Below are positions 26,422 through 35,398 of a stretch of 64,000 nucleotides of DNA, piece by piece. Made by a program: the position numbers and the translations under genes. Every line of letters begins with the position of its first letter. Position 1 is the stretch's first letter. The DNA comes from Nitrospinia bacterium (lineage in GTDB: Bacteria; Nitrospinota; Nitrospinia; Nitrospinales; JAJDAT01), in the NCBI GenBank assembly GCA_029261715.1, contig JAJDAT010000015.1:124001-188000 (forward strand), given 5' to 3'. The notes under the pieces are model-generated. The model had not been told where the DNA came from. It made no database searches and saw only the letters and a list, made by a program, of their open reading frames with translations.

Positions 26422-26850
26422 TTAACAGCCGCCGGAAAACCATTTTTGAGCGTCGCACACTCGACCTCCTTTTAACGCGCAAGTTCCCTGCTCTGGCATT
26501 ACCAAGGTCTGTTGTTTTGTTATGCTATATTTACCGCCTCGAATCGCGCAATACCTTGCCGCGTTGGTCAAATACCCTGTTACTTTTATTCCCCCAACTC
26601 GGCAACGTCCTTGATAAAGAGCCCATTCCTCGCATTGTCTATTGTCTTCAAATAAGCAAACGCCATATTCTGATCCAGTTCCATCTTTTTCAATTTTTAT
26701 TTGTCCGCCTTTTTTGACACAGTTAACTGAAGCGGGATTTGCCAAACCAATTTTTGCTTCCGGTTTTTCAGAAACAGCAACACAACCTATCCCTAGAATA
26801 AAATAGGATATTACAAGCAACTTAACTAATAGATCCAAAATATTTTTCAT
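26422..26850 (-). CDS. Lipoprotein with two DUF333-like domains
   Basis: This 142-residue protein has an N-terminal hydrophobic segment ending in a lipobox-like ILGIGC (Cys near residue 23), so it is probably lipidated. Two DUF333-like units follow. The first is ANPASVNCVKKGGQIKI, then YGVCLFEDNRQCEEWALYQGRC. The second is YCAIRGGKYSI, then GTCALKGGRVCDAQKWFSGGC. The many paired cysteines suggest disulfides and a periplasmic or surface location. DUF333 is also called a haemolysin-inhibitor-like domain, but its function is not known. It sits 28 bases downstream of the O-methyltransferase gene and may be cotranscribed with it. Confidence 0.8.
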   Translation of the reverse strand: MKNILDLLVKLLVISYFILGIGCVAVSEKPEAKIGLANPASVNCVKKGGQIKIEKDGTGSEYGVCLFEDNRQCEEWALYQGRCRVGGIKVTGYLTNAARYCAIRGGKYSITKQQTLVMPEQGTCALKGGRVCDAQKWFSGGC

Positions 26851-26878
26851 ACAATAATCCTATTTTTAAAAATAACGA

Positions 26879-27931
26879 CTATGGCTTTCTTGCCTGAGTC
26901 AAGGAGTAGTAAGTATATACGGGAGTGATAGAAATATCGACAAAACCACATTCTGTTAAGATATCTTCCATCTCCTGCGATGAAAACATTTTCCCCTGTG
27001 CAGCTCGCATCATAAGCATGGTAAACGATGAAACGGCCAATGGACCATCTTTAGTATCATTTAATAATTGCTCATATACAAAAATCCGACCATCCGATGG
27101 GAGGTTTTCAAACGCTTTACGAGCAAGTTCCAGGGATTCGGGTTGCATCCAATCGTGAAAAACATTTGCAAAGAAAATTCCGTCATACCCTTTTGGCCAA
27201 GTTTTTTTAAACATATCTGCGCCGTATGTATCAATTCGATCTTCAAAACCAAATTCTTTAACATACTTTTCCGTTTCGATACAGACTTGAGGCCATTCCA
27301 AAATGGTACACCTAATATCGGGATTAAAGTTTGCCGCAGATATGGAAAAACACCCAGAACCTCCGCCAACATCAAGTAGTTTTTTTACACCTTGAAAAAC
27401 CCCTTGGTTGGCTAACGACATAGCTCCCGGAAAAGAAGCGTTATGCATCACCTCAGTGGTACTCTTTGCCCACTCAGGACCAAAATCACCTTTCTTCCAA
27501 TTATCCGTATTTGGTTTGTCTTTTGGTATCGAAGTCGTTGTAGAAAAAGGATCGTTTAGCAACGCTTCTTTTACGCCATCATGAGTTGGCATGTCGTAAC
27601 GAACCATTTTTAATAGCCCACCTTTATAATATGGACTATTCGGTAGTAGAAAGTTTCTTGAATCCAAGGTTAAGCAAAACTTTCCATTTTGCTGAACTAA
27701 AAATCCCAAAGAAGTTAAAATACCCAGTAACGCTTCCGTACCTCTAAAACTCAAAAAGAACTTCCTTGCGATGGACAAGGACGATGCGGGTTCCTGTTCT
27801 AAAAAAGAGAATAATCCTAATTCATCGGCAACTGTCAGAGACGGTAAATGATTAGACGAAAGCCAAGTATCCCAAATCAATTTATCTGAGCAATTTGGCG
27901 CGTCTAATGGTATTTTTTTTTCTTTGCTCAA
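26879..27931 (-). CDS. SAM-dependent O-methyltransferase (plant/hydroxyneurosporene type)
   Basis: This 350-residue enzyme has an N-terminal helical dimerisation domain (LSSNHLPSLTVADELGLFSFLEQ) and a C-terminal Methyltransf_2-type domain. The SAM motif is KLLDVGGGSGCFSISAA, followed by CTILEWPQV and FFANVFHDWMQPES; the FHDW histidine is the usual catalytic base. The start is TTG, six bases after GGAGG. The family methylates hydroxyl groups of small aromatic or polyketide-like molecules; the substrate is unknown. No biosynthetic cluster is visible around it. Confidence 0.88.
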   Translation of the reverse strand: MSKEKKIPLDAPNCSDKLIWDTWLSSNHLPSLTVADELGLFSFLEQEPASSLSIARKFFLSFRGTEALLGILTSLGFLVQQNGKFCLTLDSRNFLLPNSPYYKGGLLKMVRYDMPTHDGVKEALLNDPFSTTTSIPKDKPNTDNWKKGDFGPEWAKSTTEVMHNASFPGAMSLANQGVFQGVKKLLDVGGGSGCFSISAANFNPDIRCTILEWPQVCIETEKYVKEFGFEDRIDTYGADMFKKTWPKGYDGIFFANVFHDWMQPESLELARKAFENLPSDGRIFVYEQLLNDTKDGPLAVSSFTMLMMRAAQGKMFSSQEMEDILTECGFVDISITPVYTYYSLTQARKP

Positions 27932-28095
27932 TTTAAGCCTCCAGTTTTGTGGCTCTAAATGTAGTTTGTGAAATAGAATAAATTAATTATCTAGAAACAA
28001 AACCATTTTTAAACGCTCATCCAACAGCAAAGAAAAACATTCATGAAACTAATCTATAAAAAAGAAAATTAAAATTCTATAAAGTGAAATTATCA

Positions 28096-29088
28096 TTATT
28101 GAATTTTGATTTGAAAATGATTGCCTTGTAAATCTATAAACCATAAAAGCCCATTATCGTTTCTGTTAGTATCTTCTACAACTAAAAAACCATCATTTAT
28201 ACTATCACTAAAACGAACAATCCCTTCCCAATTGTGTGCCTTTCCGTCGGATAGAATTCTTATTTCTTCTTCTGTGGAGAGAACAAACACATCATTTTGA
28301 ATTTCAAATCTAAGCTTATTTATAAAGAAGTTTTTACGATCTTTACGACTTATAACCCAAAATTTAGAAAACGTTGAATCGTTAGCAGTGGCATCCGTAA
28401 TTCGGTCTCGATCTGAAAGAATCAAAACTGAGAAGTTTTTTCCAACTCTACCATCATCAATAGAGCGAACAATGAACGGAGAATTACCACTTTCACCTTT
28501 CCCCGAATATTCATGAATCACAATCGCCTTCCCATCGATAAATATTAAAGCTTCTTCTCCCGAATTACTTTTTCTAGAGATTTTTAATATTTTTTTTCGT
28601 TTTTCAAAATCTACATCATAAATTCTAGTCGGAATCCCATTATTATCTCTTTCTAATCTCCCCTTAACCAAATAACTTCTATTTTTCTTCATTTCAATAG
28701 TTAAGAAGACATCTTCATCATTAAAAGCAATTGCTTCATAACCTTGATAATTTCTATCCCAATTGCCTGGTACATTTTTAACTTCGAATCTTATGGTCTG
28801 TAATGTCAAACTACTACTTCCATTAATTTTAATATCATCCTTTTTAACGTAAAAAATACATCCACTTCTGGGCCCATGCCTAGGTCTAACAGGCAATGAA
28901 AATTCTCCAGGATATTGCGGAAGTAAAATCAGATAATCTCCAGCCCAAGCCATCCCCGAAAACTCCGCATTTTTTAAATCAAAGTTATTTTGACCTTGAC
29001 ATGCGGCGGCTAAGCTATTGGGTAATATCAAACTCTGAGAACCTAAAAACATAAAAAAAACAATTATTACTCTAGAAAACTTTTTCAT
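28096..29088 (-). CDS. Secreted beta-propeller-like protein, unknown function
   Basis: This 330-residue protein has a clear signal peptide (VIIVFFMFLGSQSLILPNSLAA). The mature part is beta-rich with repeated propeller-like phrases: FSGMAWAGDYLILLPQYP, YEAIAFNDEDVFLTIE, EALIFIDGKAIVIHEY, NWEGIVRFSDSINDGFLVVEDTN. The EAIAF and WEGIVRF pieces recall the esterase-like phytase or SdiA-regulated propeller families, but the match is weak. A GAGGGG Shine-Dalgarno supports the start. It is divergent from the ABC-F gene. Confidence 0.65.
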   Translation of the reverse strand: MKKFSRVIIVFFMFLGSQSLILPNSLAAACQGQNNFDLKNAEFSGMAWAGDYLILLPQYPGEFSLPVRPRHGPRSGCIFYVKKDDIKINGSSSLTLQTIRFEVKNVPGNWDRNYQGYEAIAFNDEDVFLTIEMKKNRSYLVKGRLERDNNGIPTRIYDVDFEKRKKILKISRKSNSGEEALIFIDGKAIVIHEYSGKGESGNSPFIVRSIDDGRVGKNFSVLILSDRDRITDATANDSTFSKFWVISRKDRKNFFINKLRFEIQNDVFVLSTEEEIRILSDGKAHNWEGIVRFSDSINDGFLVVEDTNRNDNGLLWFIDLQGNHFQIKIQ

Positions 29089-29213
29089 CGCTACCCCTCA
29101 TAACTGTAACAAGTTAGAAAAAACCAAATTAATTTTACGCTTTAGAGAATGCTTTTGTGTTTAAATAATAGATCGTGCCTTTTGGTTTTACTGTAATCCT
29201 TTTTAACGCCCTC

Positions 29214-31010
29214 ATGTCTGTTCTAATAAATTGCCAATCGCTATATAAATCTTTCGACCATCATAAAATATTAGAAGACCTAAATTTTAGCGTTTTTGAA
29301 AACGATAAATTAGCCATTGTTGGTGATAATGGGTCTGGTAAGTCAACTTTACTTAATATTTTAGCAAAAATCGAATCTGCCGACGAAGGCATTGTCTCTT
29401 ATCGTTCGGGTCTTAGAGCCTTTTATGTTCCTCAAAATTTCCCACACAAGCTAGATTCTTCAATCCTCGAAACAGTTCTAGACTCAAACCAGACTCGTGG
29501 TGCGCCTTCAATAGAATTCGAACAACAAGCAGTCAAATACTTAACCCAAGCTGGGTTTAAAGATTTAAATATTGCAGTAAAAGAACTATCTGGAGGCTGG
29601 AAAAAAAGATTAGAAATTACTAGAGGATTAGCCAACGAACCAGATGTTTTACTATTAGATGAACCTACAAACCATTTAGATGAAGCTGGTATTTATTGGT
29701 TAGAAACCATTTTACAAAAAGCTTCTTTTGCCTGGGTTGCGGCTAGTCATGATCGTTATTTTATAGACAAAGCGGCAAAAAAAACCGCCGAAGTAAATAA
29801 CGCTTACCCCAAAGGACTTCAAACCGTCGAAGGCGGATACAGCGATATTCTCGTTTTTAAAAAGCAGTTCTTTGAATCACAAAGCAAGTTAAAACAATCT
29901 CTTTCTTCTAAAGTTCGTAGAGAAGAAGAGTGGTTAAGCCGGGGTCCAAGAGCGAGAACGACAAAGGCCAAATTTAGAATCGAGGATGCGCAACGTTTAA
30001 AGACAGAGCTTCAAGAAACACAAAATCGATTAACAAAACAAAACGTTAAAATTGAATTTGATCATTCAAATAGAAAGACTACAAAACTTATCGAAACGAT
30101 AGATCTCAGTAAAGCGTATGAAGATAAAACAATCATTGAAAAACTGAATTTAATCGTTTCCAAAAAAAATCGCATGGGAATTTTAGGTTTTAACGGTTCT
30201 GGAAAATCTACTTTATTAAAATTATTTCAAAAAGAACTTGAGCCGGATTCAGGAAAAGTACTTCACGCCAACAATCTGAAAACAGTCTATTTCGACCAAA
30301 ACAGAGAACGACTCGATCCTGAATCAACCCTTCAGGAAGCTTTGTCTTCTACAGGCGATTCCGTAATTTATAGAGATGAGTCTGTGCATATTATTACCTG
30401 GGCAAATAGGTTTCGATTCTCAGCCGACAATCTACCCTTAAAAATTAAAAAGTTTTCTGGCGGTGAACAGGCAAGAGTTTTAATTGCCGGCTTAACATTA
30501 GAATCTGGAGACGTACTTCTTTTAGACGAGCCTACAAATGATTTAGATATATCGACTCTCGAAATATTGGAAGATAGCCTTATAGATTTTCCTGGAGCAA
30601 TTATTATAGTCTCGCATGACCGTTACCTCATAAACAAAGTATGCGATACCTTTATTGGCTTAAAAGGTAATGGAGAGGCTAAAATATATTCAGACTATTC
30701 GCACTGGGAAAATGAAATTTCTCAATCCAACAACACAAAGAAAATCGCAAAAAAACAACCCACTGTTAGAAAAAAATCAAATAGCAATGGAAAGCTTTCC
30801 TATAACGAGCAAAGAGAATTTGACGGTATGGAAGAAAAGATACTTGTCGCTGAGTCGGCTTTAGAAAAGTTGTCACAACAAGAAAACTCAGTGGCTAGCT
30901 CGTCTAATCCAAAGGAAGCCGAAGAATATTATTCAAAACTCCATGAAACTCAACAAGAAGTGGAACAACTCTATGCAAGATGGGCCGAGCTAGAGAATAA
31001 AACAAAATAG
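29214..31010 (+). CDS. ABC-F ATPase, Uup-like
   Basis: This 598-residue soluble protein has two ABC domains and no membrane segment. Walker A motifs are GDNGSGKSTLL and GFNGSGKSTLL, signatures are LSGGWKKRLEITRGL and FSGGEQARVLIAGL, and Walker B motifs are LLLDEPTNHLDE and LLLDEPTNDLDI. The interdomain linker (SRGPRARTTKAKFRIEDAQ) and a C-terminal coiled coil (EMEEKILVAESALEKLSQQ-like region) match Uup rather than EttA. Such proteins act on the ribosome or on branched DNA. The ATG at 29214 (MSVLINCQSLYKSF) is chosen over a GTG 13 codons upstream because the family begins there. It heads a rightward set with two RNA-methyltransferase-like genes. Confidence 0.92.
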   Translation: MSVLINCQSLYKSFDHHKILEDLNFSVFENDKLAIVGDNGSGKSTLLNILAKIESADEGIVSYRSGLRAFYVPQNFPHKLDSSILETVLDSNQTRGAPSIEFEQQAVKYLTQAGFKDLNIAVKELSGGWKKRLEITRGLANEPDVLLLDEPTNHLDEAGIYWLETILQKASFAWVAASHDRYFIDKAAKKTAEVNNAYPKGLQTVEGGYSDILVFKKQFFESQSKLKQSLSSKVRREEEWLSRGPRARTTKAKFRIEDAQRLKTELQETQNRLTKQNVKIEFDHSNRKTTKLIETIDLSKAYEDKTIIEKLNLIVSKKNRMGILGFNGSGKSTLLKLFQKELEPDSGKVLHANNLKTVYFDQNRERLDPESTLQEALSSTGDSVIYRDESVHIITWANRFRFSADNLPLKIKKFSGGEQARVLIAGLTLESGDVLLLDEPTNDLDISTLEILEDSLIDFPGAIIIVSHDRYLINKVCDTFIGLKGNGEAKIYSDYSHWENEISQSNNTKKIAKKQPTVRKKSNSNGKLSYNEQREFDGMEEKILVAESALEKLSQQENSVASSSNPKEAEEYYSKLHETQQEVEQLYARWAELENKTK

Positions 31011-31073
31011 ATTAAAAATAGACTCAGAACTATTTTAATCAATACGTAGCGCTAAGAACGCGATTAAAAAAAA

Positions 31074-32039
31074 TTGAATCTCTCTACTGACGAAAATAAC
31101 AGCGAATTTAAAACCCAAGAAACAACCGGAGCCGCTTATCTAGCCGCAGAAGGTTTCTTCGAACAATTAAAAAGCGAATTAAAAGGAATAACTAAAGTTC
31201 ATGATCGATTAATCTTAACGGATCAACCACTTCAAAAATCTTATTGGGCTCAAAATATATGGCAAAACCCAATAATCATCCCAATTAAATCTATTAAAGA
31301 TGGCGCTCAAAAATTAAAAGCAATACAACGCAATTGGAATCTTTACTCTTTTCAACTTCATAGACGCGCAAAATTAATTCAAGAAAGCTTGCCGTATGTT
31401 TCTTGTTCTCCGATTCAGTTTCCATCTCCTCCGCCCAAAGGGAAATTAGGTTCCTGGACTTTGTTAGACTCCAACATTATATTGGCTTCTCCAGAATGTT
31501 CGAGTGTGTTCCCTAACGGCGAAGTTCATTTTATAGAAGATAAAGAAGGTCCTCCTAACAGAGCTTATTTAAAGCTCCAAGAAGCCCTCATGGCCATAGG
31601 GACATTGCCACAACCTGGAGATTTTTGCTTAGATTTTGGAGGAAGCCCAGGTGGTTGGGCTTGGGTTTTACAAAAACTTGGAGCTACCGTGCTAAGCGTT
31701 GATAGGTCTCCTCTTGATCCAAAAATCGCAAACCTTCCTAGAGTTCAATTCGAAAAAAAAGACGCTTTTTCTTTTGTACCCTCTTATGTTAAAAAAACTT
31801 CCAATAAAGTCGATTGGATATTTTGGGACGTTATTTGTTACCCAGAAAAAACATTTGAATGGATTTCAAAATGGGTAGAATCTGATTTTTGTAAAAATTT
31901 TATCGTCACTATAAAATTCCAGGGAAATAATGATTACAAAATATCAGAACACTTTTCAAAAATACCAGGAAGTAAACTTGTGCATCTTTATCAAAACAAA
32001 CATGAATTGACTTGGATGTTGACCAAAGACACTATTTAA
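31074..32039 (+). CDS. FtsJ/RlmM-like RNA 2'-O-methyltransferase candidate
   Basis: This 321-residue protein has a SAM-binding Rossmann domain in its C-terminal half: FCLDFGGSPGGWAWVLQKLGATVLSVDRSPLD, then DWIFWDVICYP, FIVTIKFQG and a final HELTWML. The DFGGSPGGW motif with K/D residues in this order matches RlmM and FtsJ-type ribose methyltransferases. The N-terminal 150 residues are divergent. The start is a TTG with no good Shine-Dalgarno and is uncertain. Its stop is four bases before an Rsm22-like gene, so both are probably translated together and act on rRNA. Confidence 0.75.
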   Translation: MNLSTDENNSEFKTQETTGAAYLAAEGFFEQLKSELKGITKVHDRLILTDQPLQKSYWAQNIWQNPIIIPIKSIKDGAQKLKAIQRNWNLYSFQLHRRAKLIQESLPYVSCSPIQFPSPPPKGKLGSWTLLDSNIILASPECSSVFPNGEVHFIEDKEGPPNRAYLKLQEALMAIGTLPQPGDFCLDFGGSPGGWAWVLQKLGATVLSVDRSPLDPKIANLPRVQFEKKDAFSFVPSYVKKTSNKVDWIFWDVICYPEKTFEWISKWVESDFCKNFIVTIKFQGNNDYKISEHFSKIPGSKLVHLYQNKHELTWMLTKDTI

Positions 32040-32043
32040 TTCG

Positions 32044-33021
32044 ATGAAACCTTCTTACGCAAATTTACCCAACTTCGTCCAAGAGGCTATTGAGAAGGAG
32101 ATGGGAACAAAAGATTTTAATAATATCCAAACTGCGTGCGCTGATTTATCTTCTAAATATCAAAAACGAACAGGCGCTTATTTTGCGTCGAATGAGCATC
32201 GACTTGCCTATTTAACAGTTAGAGCTCCTTCTACTTTTGGAGCTATAAAAAATGTTCTTGAAAAAATAAATCATTACGACGATTTTTCAGAAATACAAAG
32301 TTTTTTAGACGCTGGCTCTGGTCCTGGTTGTGGCCTCTGGGCGGCTATGGAAGAATTTCAAAATTTACGACAGGCAACCTTACTGGAGAAAGATTCATTA
32401 ATTGCAGAAATGGGCAAATCCATTATTGAATCTTCAAGTTATAGCGAGCTTAGCTCTATTCAATGGTTACAAATGAGTTTAAGCAATTTGGATTACGAGC
32501 TTCAACCTCATGACTTGGTATTGGCTTCTTACTCGCTAGGAGAAATTTCAAACTATCTTGATGTCGCTAAATCTCTTTGGGAAAAAACAAAAAAATGGCT
32601 GGTTATCATTGAACCTGGAGATCGATCAGGTTTTGAACGAATCAAAAAAATTCGAAAAATCCTTATTGAAAAAGGGGCAAAAATAGCGGCACCTTGTCCA
32701 CACGATCAAGATTGCCCTTTACCAGAGAACGATTGGTGCCATTTTTCTCAGAAGATACTTCGCAGTAATTATCATAAGAAATTAAAAATTGGATCGTTAC
32801 CCTACGAAGAAGAGAAGTTTTCTTATGTTGTGTTTACGCGATCAAACTTAGCAGAAAGGACAGCAAGGGTAATTAAGCGCCCTAAAAAAGGATCAGGGCA
32901 TATTATATTAGATCTTTGTCTTCCCGAAAATATAGAGAGAAAAACTATTTCTAAAAAGGATAGAGAAAAATATCGAACAGCAAAGAAGCTATCTTGGGGA
33001 GATATTTGGGAGTTTACTTAG
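32044..33021 (+). CDS. Rsm22-family small-subunit rRNA methyltransferase-like protein
   Basis: This 325-residue protein has a SAM fold (SFLDAGSGPGCGLWAAMEEF, residues 87-104), an SYSLGEISN segment and the Rsm22 cysteine block. Cys218 and Cys224 lie in PCPHDQDCPL and Cys232 in DWCHF, with a further Cys292 near the end. The same cysteine pattern binds an iron-sulfur cluster in the mitochondrial relative METTL17, which helps assemble the small ribosomal subunit. Translational coupling to the preceding methyltransferase fits a ribosome-biogenesis role. Its 3' end overlaps the convergent cyclase gene by eight bases. Confidence 0.88.
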   Translation: MKPSYANLPNFVQEAIEKEMGTKDFNNIQTACADLSSKYQKRTGAYFASNEHRLAYLTVRAPSTFGAIKNVLEKINHYDDFSEIQSFLDAGSGPGCGLWAAMEEFQNLRQATLLEKDSLIAEMGKSIIESSSYSELSSIQWLQMSLSNLDYELQPHDLVLASYSLGEISNYLDVAKSLWEKTKKWLVIIEPGDRSGFERIKKIRKILIEKGAKIAAPCPHDQDCPLPENDWCHFSQKILRSNYHKKLKIGSLPYEEEKFSYVVFTRSNLAERTARVIKRPKKGSGHIILDLCLPENIERKTISKKDREKYRTAKKLSWGDIWEFT

Positions 33022-35233
33022 AAGTCATGACAAAAGAACCGTCCCAATCGTCTGGTAACGTTTTAGGATCCAACGCTTTAACTCGGTCAATCATTCTTAT
33101 AACGGCTTTATCTCCTGGCCGAAAATTTTCAGCGTATTTAAAAAGTTTTAAAGCCCCTTCAAAATCTTTTTGCAAATATTTTTCAAAACCGCCTGCGTAA
33201 TTATCGTAATAAGCAAAAAGATCCGGTTCGATATGATCGGAAATAAATCCATAAACTTCATAAACTTTTACCGCCCTCGTTTTTCCTTTTGCTATGATAA
33301 CGTCCAAGGTCCGCGTTAAAAATTTATTCGGAGTGAGAGCGTTATGAGTTTCCTCTGATATCATCAAAAAAGTGCCGTATTGTTTATTTGCGGATTCTAA
33401 CCTTGCCGACAAGTTAACAGCGTCGCCCATTACAGAATAATAAAAAACTTGTTCAGACCCCAAGTTCCCAAAAAACATACCGCTGGAGTTAATTCCCGTT
33501 CGCACTCTTAGTGGCGGTAAATCTCTCTTCGCCCATTCAATACAAAGTTCCGCCAACCGCTTTTGCATTTTCAGTCCTACAGTCACCGCTCTTTCTGGAT
33601 GATCCGGCATAGGAAGCGGAGCTCCATAAGTAGACATTACCAAATCACCCGCATATTGGTTAACCGTTCCTTCTGCCTTTAAAATAATAGCGGTCATCTC
33701 GGTAAAATATTCTGTCATCAGTTTAGCCATTCCGACTGGACCTAACTTTTCGGCAACAGCCGTAAAACCTTCCAAGTCGCTAAACATAACGGTCATATAT
33801 CTCTTTTCCCCACCAGACTTTAGAAGTTCAGGTCGTTCAATAAGTTGATTGACCATAACCGGGGAAAGATATTTTGAAAAAGCTTTTTGAATAAATCGCT
33901 TTTTCTTATCTTCAATGTAGAAATGATAAAGCGACGATCCACTAAATATAAAGATTTTGGCAAACACGGGGAAAGCTATGTTCAGCCATAACCCCTTTTC
34001 AATAAAAAGAAAATAATCAAAACCGACATAAGCGATAATTCCAATGCCAAGGGTTCCAACCATAATCCAAGGCTTCCAATATACAGACCCAAACCCAAAA
34101 ACAATTCCCCAAAAAATGATTATTGCCAAATCTAAAAACGGCAACCAATTGGGACGGACTAAAAAGTCTTCGCTCAAAATATTTTCAATTACATTAGCGT
34201 GAACTTCGACTTCTGGAAATTTTGGTCCGTAAGGAGTGGTAACGCTATCGTAGGTTCCTTTAGCCGTGCCGCCGATTAAAACAATTTTATCTTTTAACTT
34301 ATCGGCTCCAACTTTACCGTTCAAAATATCGGTGGCAGAAATATATGAAAAAGTCCCAGAATGACCACGGTAATTAACCAACATTTCTCCTCTTCGAGAA
34401 ACGGGTATATCTAAAGGCCCTAAGTGAACGGCAGAAAAACCAGAATCATCGGCGTCGATTTTTAAACGCTCTTTTTTGGCGTGCTTAAGTATTTGCAGAG
34501 TTATAGGAGAATAAAATCCCTCTCCAAATTTAACAACCATTGGAGCCCATCGAACCACACCATCGGAATCAGGTCGATAAAGAGAAAACCCAGACCCCAC
34601 GGCGGCTTGACTCATCTCTGGCAAACTGACTTCCACTTCAGACGCTGTAACAACAATATCAGGCTGGTGTATAGAATCGGACTTCGACAGATTCTCATAA
34701 ATGGATGGCTCTAAAAGTTTTTTGAGCTTTTCACCTGGCGATGGCCCTAGCTCTTCGCTCATATAAAAAATAAAAGCCAAAATAGTCCGCTTGGAAGAAG
34801 CAATTGCCTCTACAAACCGCCTATCGGAAGCTCCCGCATCATTAAGCCAATTTTTCAAAGTTTCTTTAGAAACACCATCTTCGTTTTTAATACCTTCCCT
34901 AACATTATCCATGGGAATGAACAAATCATTTTCCGGGAAAAATATATTGAAAGCGACAGCTTTTGCGTCTGCTTCAGCTAATTTATCAATTAATTGCGCA
35001 TGCAAAGTCCTTGGCCAAGGCCATCGCCCTTGCTCCTTTAAACTTTGCTCATCAATAGCTGCAATCACGACCTGGTCTTTCACGGAATGAGATTCTTCCC
35101 GTGAGACTATTTTTAAGTCGTAAGCTTTTTGCTCCAATGATTCAAAAAATTGGAGATCCAAAAAATAGATCAACACAGTAACAACGATTAAAGCGGCAGG
35201 AATACCCGCATTATTTAAAAATTTGGAATTCAT
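33014..35233 (-). CDS. CHASE2-domain class III adenylate/guanylate cyclase
   Basis: This 739-residue membrane protein has a first helix at residues 11-30, a periplasmic CHASE2 domain to about 350 (DQVVIAAIDEQSLKEQGRWPWPR, KDKIVLIGGTAKGTYDSVTTP), then three helices at about 360-440. A class III cyclase domain follows from about 480 to 690. Metal-binding Asp residues are in FSDLEGFT and YAGDLVM, and the Asn/Arg pair is in GDAVNLSARLE. The substrate-selecting Lys usually seen in the NK(Y/F)xGD segment reads Gln here (VNQYAGD), so the nucleotide preference is uncertain. A C-terminal extension is TPR-like (FEKYLQKDFEGALKLFKYAE). The gene is monocistronic. Confidence 0.92.
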   Translation of the reverse strand: MNSKFLNNAGIPAALIVVTVLIYFLDLQFFESLEQKAYDLKIVSREESHSVKDQVVIAAIDEQSLKEQGRWPWPRTLHAQLIDKLAEADAKAVAFNIFFPENDLFIPMDNVREGIKNEDGVSKETLKNWLNDAGASDRRFVEAIASSKRTILAFIFYMSEELGPSPGEKLKKLLEPSIYENLSKSDSIHQPDIVVTASEVEVSLPEMSQAAVGSGFSLYRPDSDGVVRWAPMVVKFGEGFYSPITLQILKHAKKERLKIDADDSGFSAVHLGPLDIPVSRRGEMLVNYRGHSGTFSYISATDILNGKVGADKLKDKIVLIGGTAKGTYDSVTTPYGPKFPEVEVHANVIENILSEDFLVRPNWLPFLDLAIIIFWGIVFGFGSVYWKPWIMVGTLGIGIIAYVGFDYFLFIEKGLWLNIAFPVFAKIFIFSGSSLYHFYIEDKKKRFIQKAFSKYLSPVMVNQLIERPELLKSGGEKRYMTVMFSDLEGFTAVAEKLGPVGMAKLMTEYFTEMTAIILKAEGTVNQYAGDLVMSTYGAPLPMPDHPERAVTVGLKMQKRLAELCIEWAKRDLPPLRVRTGINSSGMFFGNLGSEQVFYYSVMGDAVNLSARLESANKQYGTFLMISEETHNALTPNKFLTRTLDVIIAKGKTRAVKVYEVYGFISDHIEPDLFAYYDNYAGGFEKYLQKDFEGALKLFKYAENFRPGDKAVIRMIDRVKALDPKTLPDDWDGSFVMTSK

Positions 35234-35398
35234 TCAAAAGTAATGTTAAGTTTTCGTGACAATTTATTCTGTAGAATACACGTCTTTTTAGATTTCTGAA
35301 ACCGTATAATTCATAATACTTTATAAGCAATATCTATTGGTTGTCTTTCAACAATTTTGGGTACTATAATAAGAAAAATACGATAAATAATCTACACA

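Noticed and set aside
27061-27379. Frames of about 100 codons on both strands within the O-methyltransferase gene.
   Set aside because: The methyltransferase shows all family motifs across this region; the others have no features.
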